Shown here: positions 1 through 14,400 of the stretch, piece after piece
How the letters are laid out: the number at the start of each line of letters is the position of its first letter
Position numbering within the stretch: position 1 is the first letter of the stretch
Source: Melieria omissa
Taxonomy: Eukaryota > Arthropoda > Insecta > Diptera > Ulidiidae
Assembly: GCA_963971225.1 (NCBI GenBank)
Contig: OZ020268.1
Span: forward strand, 127,162,787-127,226,786
DNA: 64,000 bases
Direction of reading: 5' to 3'
Notes under the pieces: model-generated
What the model was told of the DNA's origin: nothing
Seen by the model: only the letters and a program-made list of their open reading frames with translations
The model's database searches: none
Made by a program: the position numbers and the translations under genes

Positions 1-648
1 CATATCAGAACATCAAATACAAATTATAATCACCTATACGAATAAAATAGAAAGTTGCGGAATTAGAAATGTTTTAAAGAATTCAATTGCGATCCACCGC
101 GTACATGGAATCTATTTACCAAGTACAGAAATGCATTTTATTGCACCGAAAGGAACTAGACAGCCAAACTTTGTAGGAACAAACCAATATTTGTGACTGA
201 ATAACAAGTTTCATTGACATTTGTAAAGAAGATCATCGCTATAATTGTCAGTCGATAAGCTTACGAAATTTCAAATTTTCGCGCTGATATGAAAAATGGT
301 TTGCAATACAAGTTCACTTTCATTATGGTTTGCTGTTGTTTTTGTTTTTTATAATTTTTACATTTTACAATTCTATTTCATTGCGTTCACAATTATATTG
401 TTCATGAAATTGTTCCACATGCCGCTGCCATTGTCGGCCATCACAGTTGCAGTGACACGTTACAAATTCGTTTAGCTCGTATTGTTCAATGTTTTGAATT
501 TTTGTTTTTTTTCTTTCTTTCATTTTTTCTCTTACAAGACAAAACTAACTTTTGTTTGAGCAAAGAAAAATTATTGTAAAAAATTAAAGGTAGACTCTAA
601 TCATAAGTAATTCACTATTGTTATTAGCGTGTGTTGAAGTCGTTTGGC
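1..648. other. 3' flank of ERGIC53
   Basis: I see no coding sequence here. The stretch lies immediately downstream of the ERGIC53 stop on the minus strand, so its right part is probably 3' UTR. It is AT-rich with T-runs; no polyadenylation site was fixed. Confidence 0.4.
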
Positions 649-3183
649 CTAGTAGAATTTTTTAGCTTGAGCTTCACTTCGACTTCTGCAAAGGAAAAAT
701 AAGAAAGTTTCATTTACACGCAATCCCATTGTTGTTTTTATTCAGCATCCACTCACTTGAATAGATTGTACAAAAATACAAGCAGCAACTGCACAGCGGT
801 TACGCTTAGGAACAATGTGACACCCACGCAGTTGCCTGTGGGACAAACTGTTTGACCGCTCGACTGTGGCGTGCCCAATCTGCAAAATAAAAATAAAGTT
901 ATATAAGTTTTGGCTATCTTGTGCATCCAGTTTAACTCATCTAACAAAACTATATAACATGCAACCATACACCTGGTATGCAATGTATTGCTCGTATTGA
1001 AATAAACGGACAACGTTTATTTTTATGTAACCCCACGGAATCGTAAATGTGTTCAGGCATTATATATACCTCCAAGTACACCTTAGTATGCCTCTAAAGC
1101 ACCCCTAAACCCCTTCAATATCTGCTTGTAAAAAAAATTTTCATTGCAGATATGATTTAAAATGATATTTGCGTTAAAAGATGAGTACAGAACTCCCCCA
1201 AAATCAAATTCTGTCTGCGCTACTGCTGCAATGTCTAAATTGACTGTGTAAAGTGTAAAAGTTCAGACTCTGCTCCCACATACTTCTGTCCGACGTGCGC
1301 CATGCCTTGCTTCACTTGATTCATGCCGTCACGCATCTCGGCGATCAGCGCCTGCACATCGTATCCGGCCGGCTGGACATGCGCTGTAGGTGCTCGTTGC
1401 TGGTTCTGCAGTATACTGTCGGATCGCATATGCACCTCGCCAATCAGTGTCCGTATTTCACGCACCGTAGCAAGCAGCGTATTCTGATTGGACATCATAA
1501 TGTCTACTTCTGGCCGTGTAATGGTACCACCTACGCCACCTCCGACAACTGTGGGCTGTTGTGCTCCGGCACCCACCGGAGCCCCTGCTGGCAAGGCACC
1601 AGCACCGCCAGTTGCTAAACCACGCGACACCAGCGACATCGTGTTCTCCTGGCGCCCAATAACTTCGTCCACCTTGCGCGACAGATCACGTAACTGCTCG
1701 AAGATCTGACTTTGCCCCTGCCAGATTTGACGCAATTCTCGTTGGTTTTCCGACTCGTAGAACTCCTCCCATTCGTCGTCGTCTTTCACCTGGAAGCAAG
1801 CATTTTCGAAAAAAATTTCAGTCACAAATTTACCAAATTTCAATCAGGTGCCGCACGCTCGGAAAATCAATCAATCAATCGATCCCCAAAAGGGACCACA
1901 ACCTCAAAAAACTAAAAAATATTTTGCAAAAAACGACGCGCGCATCCTAATACCTCGTCCGGATGCTCCTTCTTATACTCCTGCTTCTGTTTCTCCAGCT
2001 TCTCCTGGTATTCCTTATATTCCTGTGTCAACTTCTCAGAGTTCTCTGGAATTTTCGGGCCTGACGGCATTTGACCAGGCGGATGCAGCGACGTGGTCAG
2101 GAAATGGAACACATCATGGTCGTCTGCCAGACCACCGGTAGCCGCCGACAAACCGAAGTAGCCGTTCTTTGGCAGCTGCACGCCATCCGCCCGTAGGCAC
2201 ATCTCATAGTCCTCGTTGTTATTGGTCATACCGTTGTGGAAGAGCACTGTCAGTACGTTGTTGTAATATTCGATGCGCGCGCGCGTCGGGAACGGCTTGT
2301 TGCGGAAGTCACGCAGACACCCGGATAGCAGTTGTGTCGTGCCATCCTTTTGGTGATCAAACTGCTTGGTGCCGTCGTTCAGCACGGCCATGATGTATGG
2401 GTTGTTGTGCATATTGTCGTTATCGAAGGAGTCGAAGAAGACGCCCAGTCCGTTCCACCGGTCTGAAGAGCCGAACACGGCTCCGTTGTAGTCGCCCTTT
2501 TGCGTGGTGTACCAGAAGGCCAGACCGTCTGCGCCGATGCGACCGCGCCCCGTCACCCGGAAAACAATCTCTACTTCCCACCAATCGAAGTTCGTCGGTG
2601 ATTTCGTCCAGATTGCGCCCTTCTGCGACCGAAGTGACGGCGCCACACGAACGCTCTCCGCACTAGCGATGGCATCTGCAAAACAAGATCATCCTTAAGT
2701 AAGACAATCGCAACAACTGCAATGCAAACAAAGACCGCCGGCAGCAACATCGTCGTCCACGAGCCTGCAGGTGTTGTTGCTCCTTCCTTCACTGACAAAT
2801 GCCACTCTGTCAGTGGTATGTTGCATCGCACTCGCACATGCACAGCCCGCATGCTTGACAGCTGAGACAGCACAACTTCTGACGTGTCTTCTTTAGCCTG
2901 CTGCCGCTGCAAACGCTTTCTTCACTTTGATGCCGCTGCCAACGTTGCCCATGTTGTTGTTCTTGTACTCACTGCCTCCGTACTCCCAGAACGGCACTGT
3001 GCCGTCCTTCTGCGCCAGATAAGGTGGCTTGAACGAGTACTTGTACTCGAATCGCCGGTGCACACCACCCGCTGGACTGTTGTTCACGTTCGCCTGGACA
3101 TGCTGCCGCTCCGCCAGGAACACCAATAACATCGAAATTTGGAGGAATTTCCACGAGCGCAACAGCAATCCGGTCGCTGACAT
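649..3183 (-). CDS. ERGIC53: ERGIC-53 (LMAN1-type) cargo lectin
   Basis: This is a mannose-binding L-type lectin that cycles between ER and Golgi and carries glycoprotein cargo in COPII vesicles. Five exons on the minus strand: 3183-2973, 2675-1954, 1789-1284, 879-757, 685-649. They join in frame to 533 codons including the stop. Order of parts: signal peptide (about residues 1-31), L-type lectin domain (RRFEYKYSFK, RVTGRGRIGADG, FFDSFDNDN, ATGGLADDHD), a charged coiled-coil stalk, a Gly/Ala/Pro-rich insert, one C-terminal membrane helix, and a cytosolic tail ending KKFY. The tail combines a KKXX retrieval signal with an aromatic export signal. The last coding exon is only 37 nt. A start at 3198 (MCQKK) is in frame, but 3183 has the better context (AAAATG) and a cleaner signal peptide. 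Length is close to human LMAN1 (510 aa). It is in tandem with foi on the same strand. Confidence 0.95.
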
Positions 3184-5737
3184 TTTCTTTTGACACATAC
3201 ACTATTTTCCTTTTGTTTGCCTTGAACTTGGCTGCCGTTCACAATAAATTTTTAGTGTTTTAGGCAAAAATCTTATGCACGAGTGTATTTTTTAAGACTT
3301 GCTACTTTTTTCAATAACCCACAAATCGAACACGCTTTGCTTTGAGTTTTAAACATCTGATTCGATGCTCGAACATCACCAACAACATATCAGAAAAATT
3401 GAATAAAATTATTAATAGAAACATTGATTAGAAATAAATAGCAATTTATCATTTCGGGCCAACAGTAATGACGAAAGAATGGTCCAATATAAAATTGTCG
3501 AAATTTAAAATTTTGTTCACCATATTATATACCGATATTGAATGTTTCACTGCTTTTAAAATTAATAAAACTACCGAAGCATTTTCAGGTCTCATAAACA
3601 TATAACAAACATATTGTTGTACTAAAGATCCATGATTTCTCCTAAATACGCAGAATTTCACATCCCAACCGAAGTAAAATCCCAACAAATGATTTATTAT
3701 TTAAAAATATATATATTTCTTGGGGTATATTGAATAATTTAAATATCGAAACGTGTTTCATATATTTTAGCATAACATTTCGTATTCTCAAATGTGTCGA
3801 AACCACAATGAAAGTTTGCCAACTGTGACAAAATTCATATCCAAACTTAAACATACACTTGAACTGTAGAACGCCTTCTGCCCGCCAGCAGCCTGCATAG
3901 ATCCATCCAAAACCAGCAGATAAAAACAACCAAGACGGGAAATGGGAAATTTTTCATTCAAGTCAACTTCCTAACAATCAGTTCCATGTAGTTTCTCCTG
4001 TGTTTAACTTCATTATGTAGGTATGTGAGAAATCCATTCAATCCGTTAAATAATAATTTACAAACCTAGTATTTTACTGAATAAGTAACTGATGTTTTCA
4101 GCTTTTTCAAGCTTTATCCAAGTTATGGTACGCTTGAGCCACTTCCTGTATACTAGCCATGGATAGTGGAAGACAAATTGTCAGTCAATCAGTTCCGTCA
4201 GTCACTCTAGTCGGTTTTGCTGTAACTGTGTGCTGGTATGGTTTTTTTATCTGCTTGAGAAGTTGATCATCGGTGATTTCTGCTGGTTCATACGTACTTA
4301 TGCATGTTGTGCCCCGTCTAATTTTGACATTAATAAATCTGTGCGGTATACAACTCGCTCAGCTCTGAGCATTTAACATCTTATTTATTTGCGAGTACTT
4401 GCAGTTAACTTACGTTAGCGGTGTATCAAATTCTAGCCCTCTTAACATTGTGCTAATTCCGAAGAGTGTAGAAAATATTGATTTATTGGTTTCAATCCAC
4501 AAGGTCATTTCTAGAGCTTACATAGTAGTAGTTTTTTAGTATAATATGCGTTATTTATTTCTGCACTTTTAAGAAAAACATCACAATCTTCGTTCGTTTT
4601 TTGCCATTTTACGAATTCACAGCTGACCCGAATGGGCGAACACAAAGCAATAAAAAGAACGGAAGTGCTTCGGAAGTGTGAAACAAACTCAACTCGTGTG
4701 TAGAATTCTGATTATCAACTGAATGAACTTATGCCAGACAACCTAAATGAAACACAATTAAATAAGTAAACAAAATAAATCCAATTTTTTATTGGAACGT
4801 GTTTTTCAGTAACTGCCGAAAATTCGTTTTTAAATGGTATAAAAATAAACGATGTGCTTTCTTTTCGGTTAAATTGCAACGAAAAGAACTCAAAGTTATT
4901 ACGTAAAGTTTTTTACAACTAATCTAAGAACTAGTGATTACAGCAGTGTGGTGCCAAAAGCAAATTGTTAATACAAAATGTAAACAAATTATATTTTGAT
5001 CATCACTGTGGTTCCGAAAACCAAAATTTTCAAATGTTAAACGCAGCATTTACGTATTTCAAGTGCCGAATAGTTGCTACAAAATTACCATATCTGTGAT
5101 TCGCTCACAGCGGCGGCAATCCTGCCAGTGAGCGCAGATCGCCTTAAGTACTTGGTGCAAATATTGCGTTAGGAAAAGTGTGTTTACTACATTTTTGTGG
5201 AAAGCCAATGTTATTGTTGTGCATGAAATGATTTATTACTAATTTCTACAATTCACATACAGTACACAATATTGAGCACCATTCCTTTTCATTTCTTTGC
5301 TTAGCTTTCCTTTACTCTGCGGCAGAAAGCGAAATGCATTTTCACTGTTCACAGTTCTCCGCCTCTTGTATCCCCTGTATCTCCATATGCATATACTTAA
5401 TTGTAAATGAACTTCATTCGCTTAAGACTAATAGAATCTAAGTATTCGTTAGGATATCTAGTTAGGTGAGCTGCAGAACGCAATTATCGCCTGCGGAGGC
5501 TGTGGCCTTGGTGATTGCTTTTCAGTTTTTCAATTCCAGCTGAAACACCAGCGCTCTTCAGCGTTCCAGCCGAATGCAGTGTAATCGCTTTACGATTTAC
5601 CGCCCTTATTTCTTAACATTTAGTAAAAATATTTCAATATACATATAAATATATATATATATATCTTACAGTGCTATGAATTGTAGGAAATGATGGTATA
5701 GATGGTAGTTTAAGTATTTCGTCTGTTATGTGGGTAA
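3184..5737. other. ERGIC53 upstream region and foi 3' region
   Basis: No coding region recognised. The left end should hold the ERGIC53 promoter and 5' UTR (minus strand). The right end should hold the foi 3' UTR. A short TA dinucleotide run sits at about 5641-5664. The remainder is AT-rich and unremarkable. Confidence 0.4.
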
Positions 5738-8315
5738 TTAGTGTACATGCTGCGTCGGCCCAACTAACGCTGACGACGAAGACACGGCGAATACATTGAG
5801 AAGGTCACCTTCATATATTGCAATGAGCAGCATTATCAGCACGCCCGCACACATGCCCAGCACTTGCAACACAAACTGCTGCAACGATTTGTGCGACGAC
5901 GACAGCTCCGGCATCTACCAAAGGAAACACGAAACCACAGCACATCAATGAAATACTTCCACATTCCACATTTTAAGATCTTACCATGTCCACCAGGGCG
6001 ATATAAATGAAAAGACCCGCTGCCGCTGCGAACATCCACTGTGCAACGTCCGGCGACTGTCCAAATACAATGCCTACAATCATCCCAACGAAGCTCAGCA
6101 CGCTGGTCAGCAGGTTGTAGTAGACGGCCGTCTTAATAGACATGCCAGCTTTTATCAGTATAGCAAAGTCGCCCAGCTCATGCGGCAATTCGTGGCAAAA
6201 GACTGCCAGCGAAGTGGAGAATCCTCCCGCAATATTCTCCGCAAAGGCAGCACCTACACACGCACCGAACCAACATTAATTCAGTCAAATAAAGTAAGAA
6301 CAAAGCACAAAAGCTGCCCTTATCTTCGTATACAAAAAAAAATTTGCTTTCTCACTCACCAATTGCCATGCCGTCGGTGAAATTGTGTAGTCCGTCGCCC
6401 ATGATAATCATCCAAACGACAGCGCTGAGCGACTCGGGCGGCGAATGCACATGACCGTGTTTGTGGCTGTGGCCGTGGTGGGAGGACTCGTGCTCGCGCA
6501 GTATCACTGTCACGGTGTCGTTGATGAGCGGTTTATCTTTTCCATTGCCACCGTTATTGCTGTTGCCGTTGGTGGCGACTGCGGCCACAGAAGTGCCGCC
6601 CAATGTAATCAAGCCATCGCCCATTGCGTTGCCGTCCAAGTCCGTCGATATCGTGTTGTTATCGGGCAAATGAATGTGGTGTTGCTGCTGCTGTGGTTGA
6701 TGATCTTGATGGTGACGCCATAAAGGCAGCAGCGATTGCGCCACTGCCTCACCTCCGTCCGCATCCGATTTGCCATTCCGCTTGCGCTCGGTCCCTACAT
6801 TATTGCCGACAGCCAAGCCGTCGCCGCCCATTTCTGCAATGTTGTTCCGCTTCACTGTGGGCGGCAGGTGTATATCATTCTTCGTGTCCATTGCAATTTC
6901 GTCGTAGCAGTATGGATATGAGCTATACTTGGCTTTGCACACCTTGTCACCGCCAGCCGCCGAATTGTTTATGGATGAGTCGGGATCGCGCAACACTTTG
7001 GCACGTGCCGGTTGGTTTGTATCGCTCTTAGCGATGCGTTTACGCCACTCGGAGATCATGGTCAGGCCATGTTCGGTCATATAGAAGAAAATAATGCCGC
7101 TCATACAGGTTAGTCCTTTCAGAATCATATTTCGCTCGGATTGACCTGCCAATGACTGTCGCACGGTTAAAGTAATTTAGAATCTGCTAATGTGCCATAA
7201 GTACGAAAAATTGCATATGTACTTACGTGCGGCAATAAATGCAACAGCGCGTCACCGGTCATTGTGCCAACAGCCAACGAAACGAGAAACTGAATGATGT
7301 GCTTGTAGTAGCGCGAATCCATAAACGGAATAATCGCCACGCCAACCAAGCCCAAAATACCGCAGGCAAATACCGAAATAAATGAGTAAATCCAGACTGC
7401 AAGCAAAACTATAAATTAACAAAAACAAAACGCTGGGCAGCCTACGCACCATACATGATGTCCTCCTTGACGGCACTGAAATGCGTAGCCTCGTAATCGT
7501 CAATGCGCTGCATGACGGCCTGTTCGATGCAGCCGGCGCGCTTAGCAGCCAAGGGAGAAGCCAATTCGTACAGCAGCACCGGACACAAGTGCAGCATGTC
7601 CTGAGTGTTCACGGTGTAATTGTTGTTGTGCAATTTCTGCTCCTCCTGCTCGTCAGCCAGCTCTTCGATTTGAGCGCACGGTTTCTCGCCGCCCGCACCG
7701 CTCGCGCCAGTTGGGCAAATTTTCGATTTATGTTGGTGATTGTGTTGATGGTAACTCAGAACATGAGGCTGCACATGTTGCACCAACATTGTATCAGCAA
7801 TACACTGCAAAACGAATGTGCAATCAATTACGAATGTCGATCGCATGACGGAAGGCTTTACTTACGCTCTCGTTGCCATGTCGATCCAGTTGCTGTTCCA
7901 CCAGCTGATGCAGCCCCAGCTGCCTGAGCATGCGCTGGAATTCGCCTATACGAAGCGTTCCGTCCCCCTGACCGTACTCGTCAAAGAGCCGCTGAAGAAA
8001 GTCGTCTGTAATTTGGGGTCGACGCGGCGCGGCGTCCGTGTGCGTGTGCGCATGTCCAGCGTGCCGCTTGCGTCGTTGATGTGCATAGTGTTTGTCATTC
8101 GTTGTGTCACTGCTGCTGCCGGAACGGACAGATTCGTCGCTGAAAGTGCGTTCTTGCTGCAAAACCCTTGCGTTAAGCGGCTGGTACTCAATGCTCGCGA
8201 GGCGCTCGGTCGCTGTGGAGGCGGACATTATGCCGTCAATCAGATGTTCTTGACAGGGCAAATGATCGGCACACAACAGACAGACAACGCACACGGCCAT
8301 TATGTGGCGAGCCAT
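5738..8315 (-). CDS. foi: LIV-1 family ZIP zinc transporter (fear of intimacy)
   Basis: Zinc importer of the LIV-1 (ZIP6/ZIP10) branch; Drosophila foi is needed for gonad and tracheal morphogenesis through E-cadherin. Six minus-strand exons: 8315-7866, 7804-7450, 7396-7227, 7155-6360, 6253-5985, 5914-5738. They total 739 codons with the stop and stay in frame throughout. Visible parts are a signal peptide (MARHIMAVCVVCLLC), an EF-hand-like segment (FDEYGQGDGTLRIGEF), the CPVLLYEL motif before the first membrane helix, and a His-rich cytosolic loop (SHHGHSHKHGHVH). The helix IV zinc site is DGLHNFTDG and the helix V signature is HELPHELGD (residues 611-619). All signature metal-binding residues are present, so transport should be intact. 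The length matches Drosophila foi (about 700 aa). A pyrimidine-rich acceptor upstream suggests a 5' UTR intron. Confidence 0.94.
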
Positions 8316-8490
8316 GTCTTTATTGCTGCGTGTGACCGCGGGTCAGGCAGCTTCCACCGCAGCCAACTGCTCTTTGCACCGCTCACTATTATTTACGCAC
8401 TTAGTAAAGCCCAGTGCCTCTCATAAAGTTTCCGTAAATAGACTTGAATTTGGGTTCAGTGACTACACATGCAAGCTGTAAAAAGAAAAA
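8316..8490 (-). promoter_or_regulatory. foi 5' UTR with probable intron acceptor
   Basis: On the minus strand a long pyrimidine tract ends in TTTTTACAG just before position 8475, about 160 nt upstream of the foi start. This is a textbook 3' splice site, so the 5' UTR probably begins in a separate noncoding exon further upstream. I could not locate that exon. Confidence 0.45.
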
Positions 8491-11400
8491 AACCAAATTA
8501 TTTGCAGTAAATTTGCTGTTAAAAATTTAGTAAGTAATTCAATTGCGCCGTCGCTGCAACTGATTAAATATCGATCTCATTTGCTAATGCGACCGCTCTG
8601 TCTAATACTGTAAGCCACATCCGCCAACTGAACCATGGCACAAGTGCTACCGAACAGCTTTGAATGTATCAACGAAACCTCATCCTACACGGTTCATTGC
8701 TTTTACTCTACTTGGCGTTGTTACTGTGTTTGCGTGTGCCGATTGTAAGTAATCACATTTCTAATTGCAAATGACAAACTACAATAAAAAAATGCACGGC
8801 AACACCAACACAAGTGCCATCAATGGAAATTCAAGTTCAGTCCCGCATTTGAATAAATTCTAATCCGCAATGAATTTTATAGTAGTGGCTATGTGAGAAT
8901 TTACAGATTATCGGAAAGTTGGAAGCGACATGTGTGAGGGCGCAACAACGTTGCTCAGTGTGATAAAAACGAACAGGAGGATAATAACTGATCCAAGCCC
9001 ACACAGTGCGTATATGTTCGAATCCGGGAGGCCCCGAAACCGAGTCGATATTATTAGTTCGAACTTGCCAGCAAGCATTTCGCTAAAAGTCGAGGTTATT
9101 CGGGTCTGCCTGTGCAGACAACAATTTAACGGCCAAATTTCATTTATTGCATTAATTGGCCCGCAGTCACACGCGACATCAATATGGTCGATGAACAATA
9201 GCAGCAACGATGTTACTGAAGAAGAAGACGTAGGGCGACAGTGTAGATCCACAAACACTCAATCGAAAGCGAAATAAGATACAAGTGCATGTATGTACAT
9301 TGAGGGCGGAATATGCGCGTTATAGACCATGACGCAATGGGCATTATCGGTTTTATTTGGTTCTATGCAAACCACACGCTCCTATCTATAGGAAACGAAA
9401 TGCAGATCACATATACGCCCATATAATGTATTTAGAAATCGCGCTTTTGAGCGCCACCAAAAAAATTAAGAAACCCGGCACGCAATTACAACGCTCAAAC
9501 AAAAATATTACACGGTCAACGCGTCCATCTACGCAGTTGTCATATAACAATAAAATCGATCGGAATAACCAACTGATGTTTACGAAAACACCATAAATCG
9601 TGTACGAATTGGCATAACTCTTTACTGTGATTAGCTAACCGCGTAGCAACAATAAAGAGCGAAGCGCCTACGACGCCAGCAGTCAACTGATTGCGGGCTA
9701 CCTCGGCGCTTCAGTTCAAAGCGCTCCCAAACTGGCTTGCTGAATGGAAAACGCAACTGAAGTGCTGCCCACGCCACCAAAACGTCACTACACCCCTCTC
9801 CACGTCATACCACGCAATCGTCATCCACTCGCACGCCTCAAACTGTGCACAAGTGAGGCATTTCTCTGCTTGATTATTTTGACGTTGAGCGGTTTTTGTT
9901 GGCCCGCTTCATTCGGTTCGGTCTTGTGCCAAAATTGGATTAAGCCCCAACAAGCGATATGGCGATATTGATAAAACTTGAAAAAAGTTCTGCGCGCCAA
10001 CTCAACGCCGTGTGCCATGGTGCGAACTGACGGCTACGCGCAACAGCTGGCAACATGGCATAGGTTGGCAGAAACATTTTGAATATGTAGCTTTTGCGTT
10101 GGAAATCACCAAACAAGCAAACAACAATCAATCAGCACAACTTCTCTTTTGCGCCTATTCAAGCGATCCGAGCGCAAAACGCAACTTTGCATTTAGAAGG
10201 TCGCTAAATCATCAAAGACTTGTTTACGGGGCTCGAAAAGAAAGGCAAAACAATTTCAATGCGTTTGGAGCAATAACTATCGATTAAATAAGACAGCGCG
10301 CCAAACCGCAAACGATTATTTCAGGCTCATAAATACAGCACACACACGCAATATCTGGTAACACACCACTACTCTGCACCAGAACAAAACCTTCTTAACT
10401 TGAACATTCGAGTGGAAAGTGCTGAACGTGGCTCAAGCGGATAGTGCGTTGCATTGTGAATTCAAGACGAAGCGCGACCTCAGCCTCAAGCCCCGACCGT
10501 TCTTTCGGCTGCTCAAAAAGTACAGACAAAGTAGTTGCCAAGCTCCCGAAATCAGGGTAACAGCAATAGTTCCCTCCCATTCGTGTACAAATTCACACGC
10601 ACAAGGCGTATGGGTGAGGGAAGCTAGACCATGGCCTCGTAATCGGCTTGTTATGTACATATGTACGAGTATTTCTGTGGTCGTATAGAAGAGTAGCTTA
10701 AGTCGACATAAGAGAGAATTGACTTATTGCGTTGGAAGCTTTACAGAAGCCAGAACTCAAGGCGCTTACATGTATTTCTTCCTATTTTAAAAGTCCTTTT
10801 TTTTACCATATTATGTGCGTTTACTTATTAGCTAAAATCTTTTGAAACAACATCCGAACATCCTATGCGTACATAGTTTTCAAACTTCAATTTTCGACAT
10901 ATGTAAGCTTCTCTTTCGTATGAACACAGATATAATTTGTTTGAAAGCTATATGAAATATGGATTTTTTTAAATTAGCGCTCTGGTTCAGAAGTTTTTTC
11001 AAGTGTAAGTATTTTGAAAATCGCAAATTCGCGTTAGCTTATTTTCAAGGACAAGCGTTGTTTGTGAAATGGATGGCAACGGCGACGTATCGTCAACGTC
11101 AACGCTACCAAGCGAAAGAAATCATAAACTGAAAAGTCCCCTCTCGCTTTGACCTAAAACGTGACCCTATGGCTGGCGAGCAATTCCAAATCAATCAACA
11201 TGATTTTCCAACATTTTTTGCTTAATGCAAATTAAACAAGCATTTAAACTGATTCTTCCTCTAAACAAGTTTTTTCCATCAGATTTTACATAATTTACAA
11301 TTGAAATTAATTGGCAAAATTGCAATGCACGAAAAAGCCGCGAAACAGCCGCGCGCCCTAGTGATCAGCCAATCAACCAATCAGACAATCAATCAATCAA

Positions 11401-14400
11401 GCGACTCATCAGACAGTGAATGAAATCAACGCCGTAATTCAGTTGGTCAAGTGCAGCCGTCCCCTGCAAATGTAATCACAACTTCATTAGACATTCACAA
11501 CACATGTGTGCATGAAATGGAAAGAAAATAATATACACCAACAACGACAGCGGCAGCAAAATATAATAAAAGCGCTGCAAAATTATTGCCCCTTCATAAA
11601 AAATACCGGATAAAAAAATATGAAATATAAACGATCACACGAAAAAACGAATAAACAATATGCTAACATTTCGTGCAATCCGACACTTCTTACCGGCGCG
11701 GCGCATCTTGAAAATGCTTCCAAAGAACAACATGAAATGCGACACGTCCAGTGAACGCGCCAGACCGAGCCTTCGAATCGGAGATGTTGTTGACCTGTCG
11801 ATGCGCTATGCAAGGGACTGCACTGAGCAAATCACATTGCACAACTTAGACTGACTAGCTCGTATATCTAGAGCTACGTAGCTAAAACAACAACAGTTGA
11901 ACATATGAACAACATATGAAGCTCCATTTTAGATGGTACTATTCTCCAAGAGCTCACCTCGGTCGTGCGTACAGTCACTTAACGACCTTCCAACGACTGC
12001 CACGGCACTCATTAACATTCCCGTCAGTGTACGCGGCTGTAATATGAGTGAGCGATAAGAGAACTCGCATTCGTTTTCCCCAACAATCCAAATCAGTCAG
12101 CGTAAAACGAGCCACAGGCAGCAGAGACACATTTACATATCTGTCGCGTTTCACATTTCTATTTACGCTTTCAGTTTAGCAGTCACTCACCAAAGCCGAC
12201 TGCAATTACTGCACTCATGCGAGCGCCAGTGCGCCCACCCAGATTAGACAAGCACGATGGGATCGGAACATCCAACCAACCTGTGACCTGCGTGGCCGGC
12301 TCACGTGCGGCACTCACCGACAAAGAGGTGTCGAGTCGACACTGAGCCTAATCCGGCACTCTTCTGTCCGCTTAATACGCTGCGAAGCAAACCAGGTCTT
12401 CAGAGTGCTCACTGGCTCTATTTAGCCGCTTAAGGGGGTCCTCCAGTACAAACGATGGTTTTTTAAGCTTTTTTTGGGATTTTTTTTTCAGAAACTGCAA
12501 GTGATAATGAGATAATTCTTCGTATATTTATTCTTTACATATTGAATTACAAAAAAAAATTTTTTTCCACGTGCTACCGCGAACACTGTTGGGGTCCGCC
12601 AGCTGAATACCGGCCATGTTTTTTTTTTAAGGGTGCGTTTGCGCCATCCTAACTTTGTCCCTGTTCGTCTGAAATGTAATCCAAAAATGTTCTCTTAAAA
12701 AGCATTACTCCAATTAAAGGATGACCTATAATGAACCCGATCTGATCAAAATTGGACCCGCGGCAAAATATGAAATAAAAAAAAAACGATTTTTTATTTT
12801 TAATAAAAATTGCTTTCCTGTGTGTTCTTAGTCGATTTTTTTTAAATGCATGCGTGGCACTCCTTCGGCAACATATACATCGGTGTGCGGTATCGATCCT
12901 CGACAAGTTGCCACGACGTATTTCACGGGGTTCACTTCACATTTCACTTTTTGCTATATAGTTGTGCACATACTTCCTCAAACCACTACTATGCCAGCGA
13001 CTAAAGGCGCCGTGACGGGTTCTAAAGTAAGTTTTTATCTAATGAACATTTAACATTTTTACGCGAGCTGTCAACGAGCGTTAGAGTGAAGCGCGTGACA
13101 AGCTATACGTGAAACGGCTTAGCTGTGGCGTTTGTACAAGCTGCTGGCTGCTGACACAATTTCAGTTTATAACTCCAGCCTGTTGGGAAATTACTTGCGG
13201 TTATCGCGCCGCTAGCGCAGTAGCGACACGTCGCATTCGCAGGTTATATCTCTAAAAGATACCTGGTTGCTTGCTGTTTAAAGCAAACATCAAAAGCGAA
13301 AACAAATTACTTTTTAGGATTTAACTTTGAGCTACAAGTTCTTGTATACAAAAAACAAAAATCAACAAAGTGGACGTGATCGGTGTCCACGTGGTTCAAA
13401 ATGCTCAAAGCGATAAGAACCCAATAGGAAAATTGCAGGGGTTTCCACGAGTTTGTGTCGAGAATTTCAGGATTTCACTGTCTTTCCACTTTTCATTTAT
13501 TTGAAACAAAGTGTTTGAAGGCACTGGTCCGGTGAAGGCTCACCAGTTTCAAAACATTCGATAAACTCACGGAAAATATGGTCTGAGTCACTGCACATAC
13601 ATGTGCCAGTCTGCGTATTGAGTAATGTTTCTGTTATCGTGCACTATGGAACTATTTTTACCAGCCCAGCTGAATGTCGATGTACACATCGGCACATTGG
13701 CGGCAACTGCATGTAGCAGTCTGGTGGTGCCTCATTGGGCTATAAATAAATAAAATTTGGAGGTAAGAGAGTATTTGATACAAAACAAAACAACACTGGC
13801 CAGTACAAAATTCAAGTGTAGATGGAGACATTGCCGTTTCATCCGTCTTGTTGTCTTGCAACCATCTAACCAATAACCAAAAACTATGCAGATTCCTCTG
13901 AATATCGAACTAAAATTTATGTAGTGACAAAAAAAATCGGTTAATACTGTACGAATTTTCACAATACTTCTTTCACCAATAAAAAAATAAAATAAAAACC
14001 ATATGCGGCTCTGTACTCAGAGAAAACATGTAAAGAACAATTGATGTCGGGTGTTGTATTTGTAAAGGGAAATATTTGTTCTACTAAGCTTGTATTTATC
14101 AAACGAAACAAAATGGGATCAAACGAAACAGAAAATAAACAACAGAATAAAAACATTAGTACAAACTGTAATGAAAAAGCTATTAAAATCGAAAGTTCAA
14201 CTTTTGTACTAAATGATTATCTGTATATACATATGTACATAAGTATGTATGTATAGTATATTTGAAATGAACGTTGGGTGTTATTTTACGCGTCAACACG
14301 TTGCCTGTTCTCAATAAAGTTAGTATTGAATGCCATCACAAGCAATCGCAATGAACGACACTATTTCGAGTTTGTTGCAATGCAATGACTTGTTGTCGCC

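Noticed and set aside
1295..2666. Several plus-strand open frames over ERGIC53
   Set aside because: They are antisense shadows of the conserved lectin exons and show no family similarity or splice logic.
9010..9030. GTTCGAATCC resembling a tRNA T-loop
   Set aside because: The flanking bases do not form a T-stem and no D-arm, anticodon arm or acceptor stem could be found upstream.
12649..12906. Minus-strand frame containing IGHPLIGVMLFKRTFLDYIS
   Set aside because: It looks vaguely repeat-derived but matches no transposase block I can name; left as part of an unclassified repeat-like patch.
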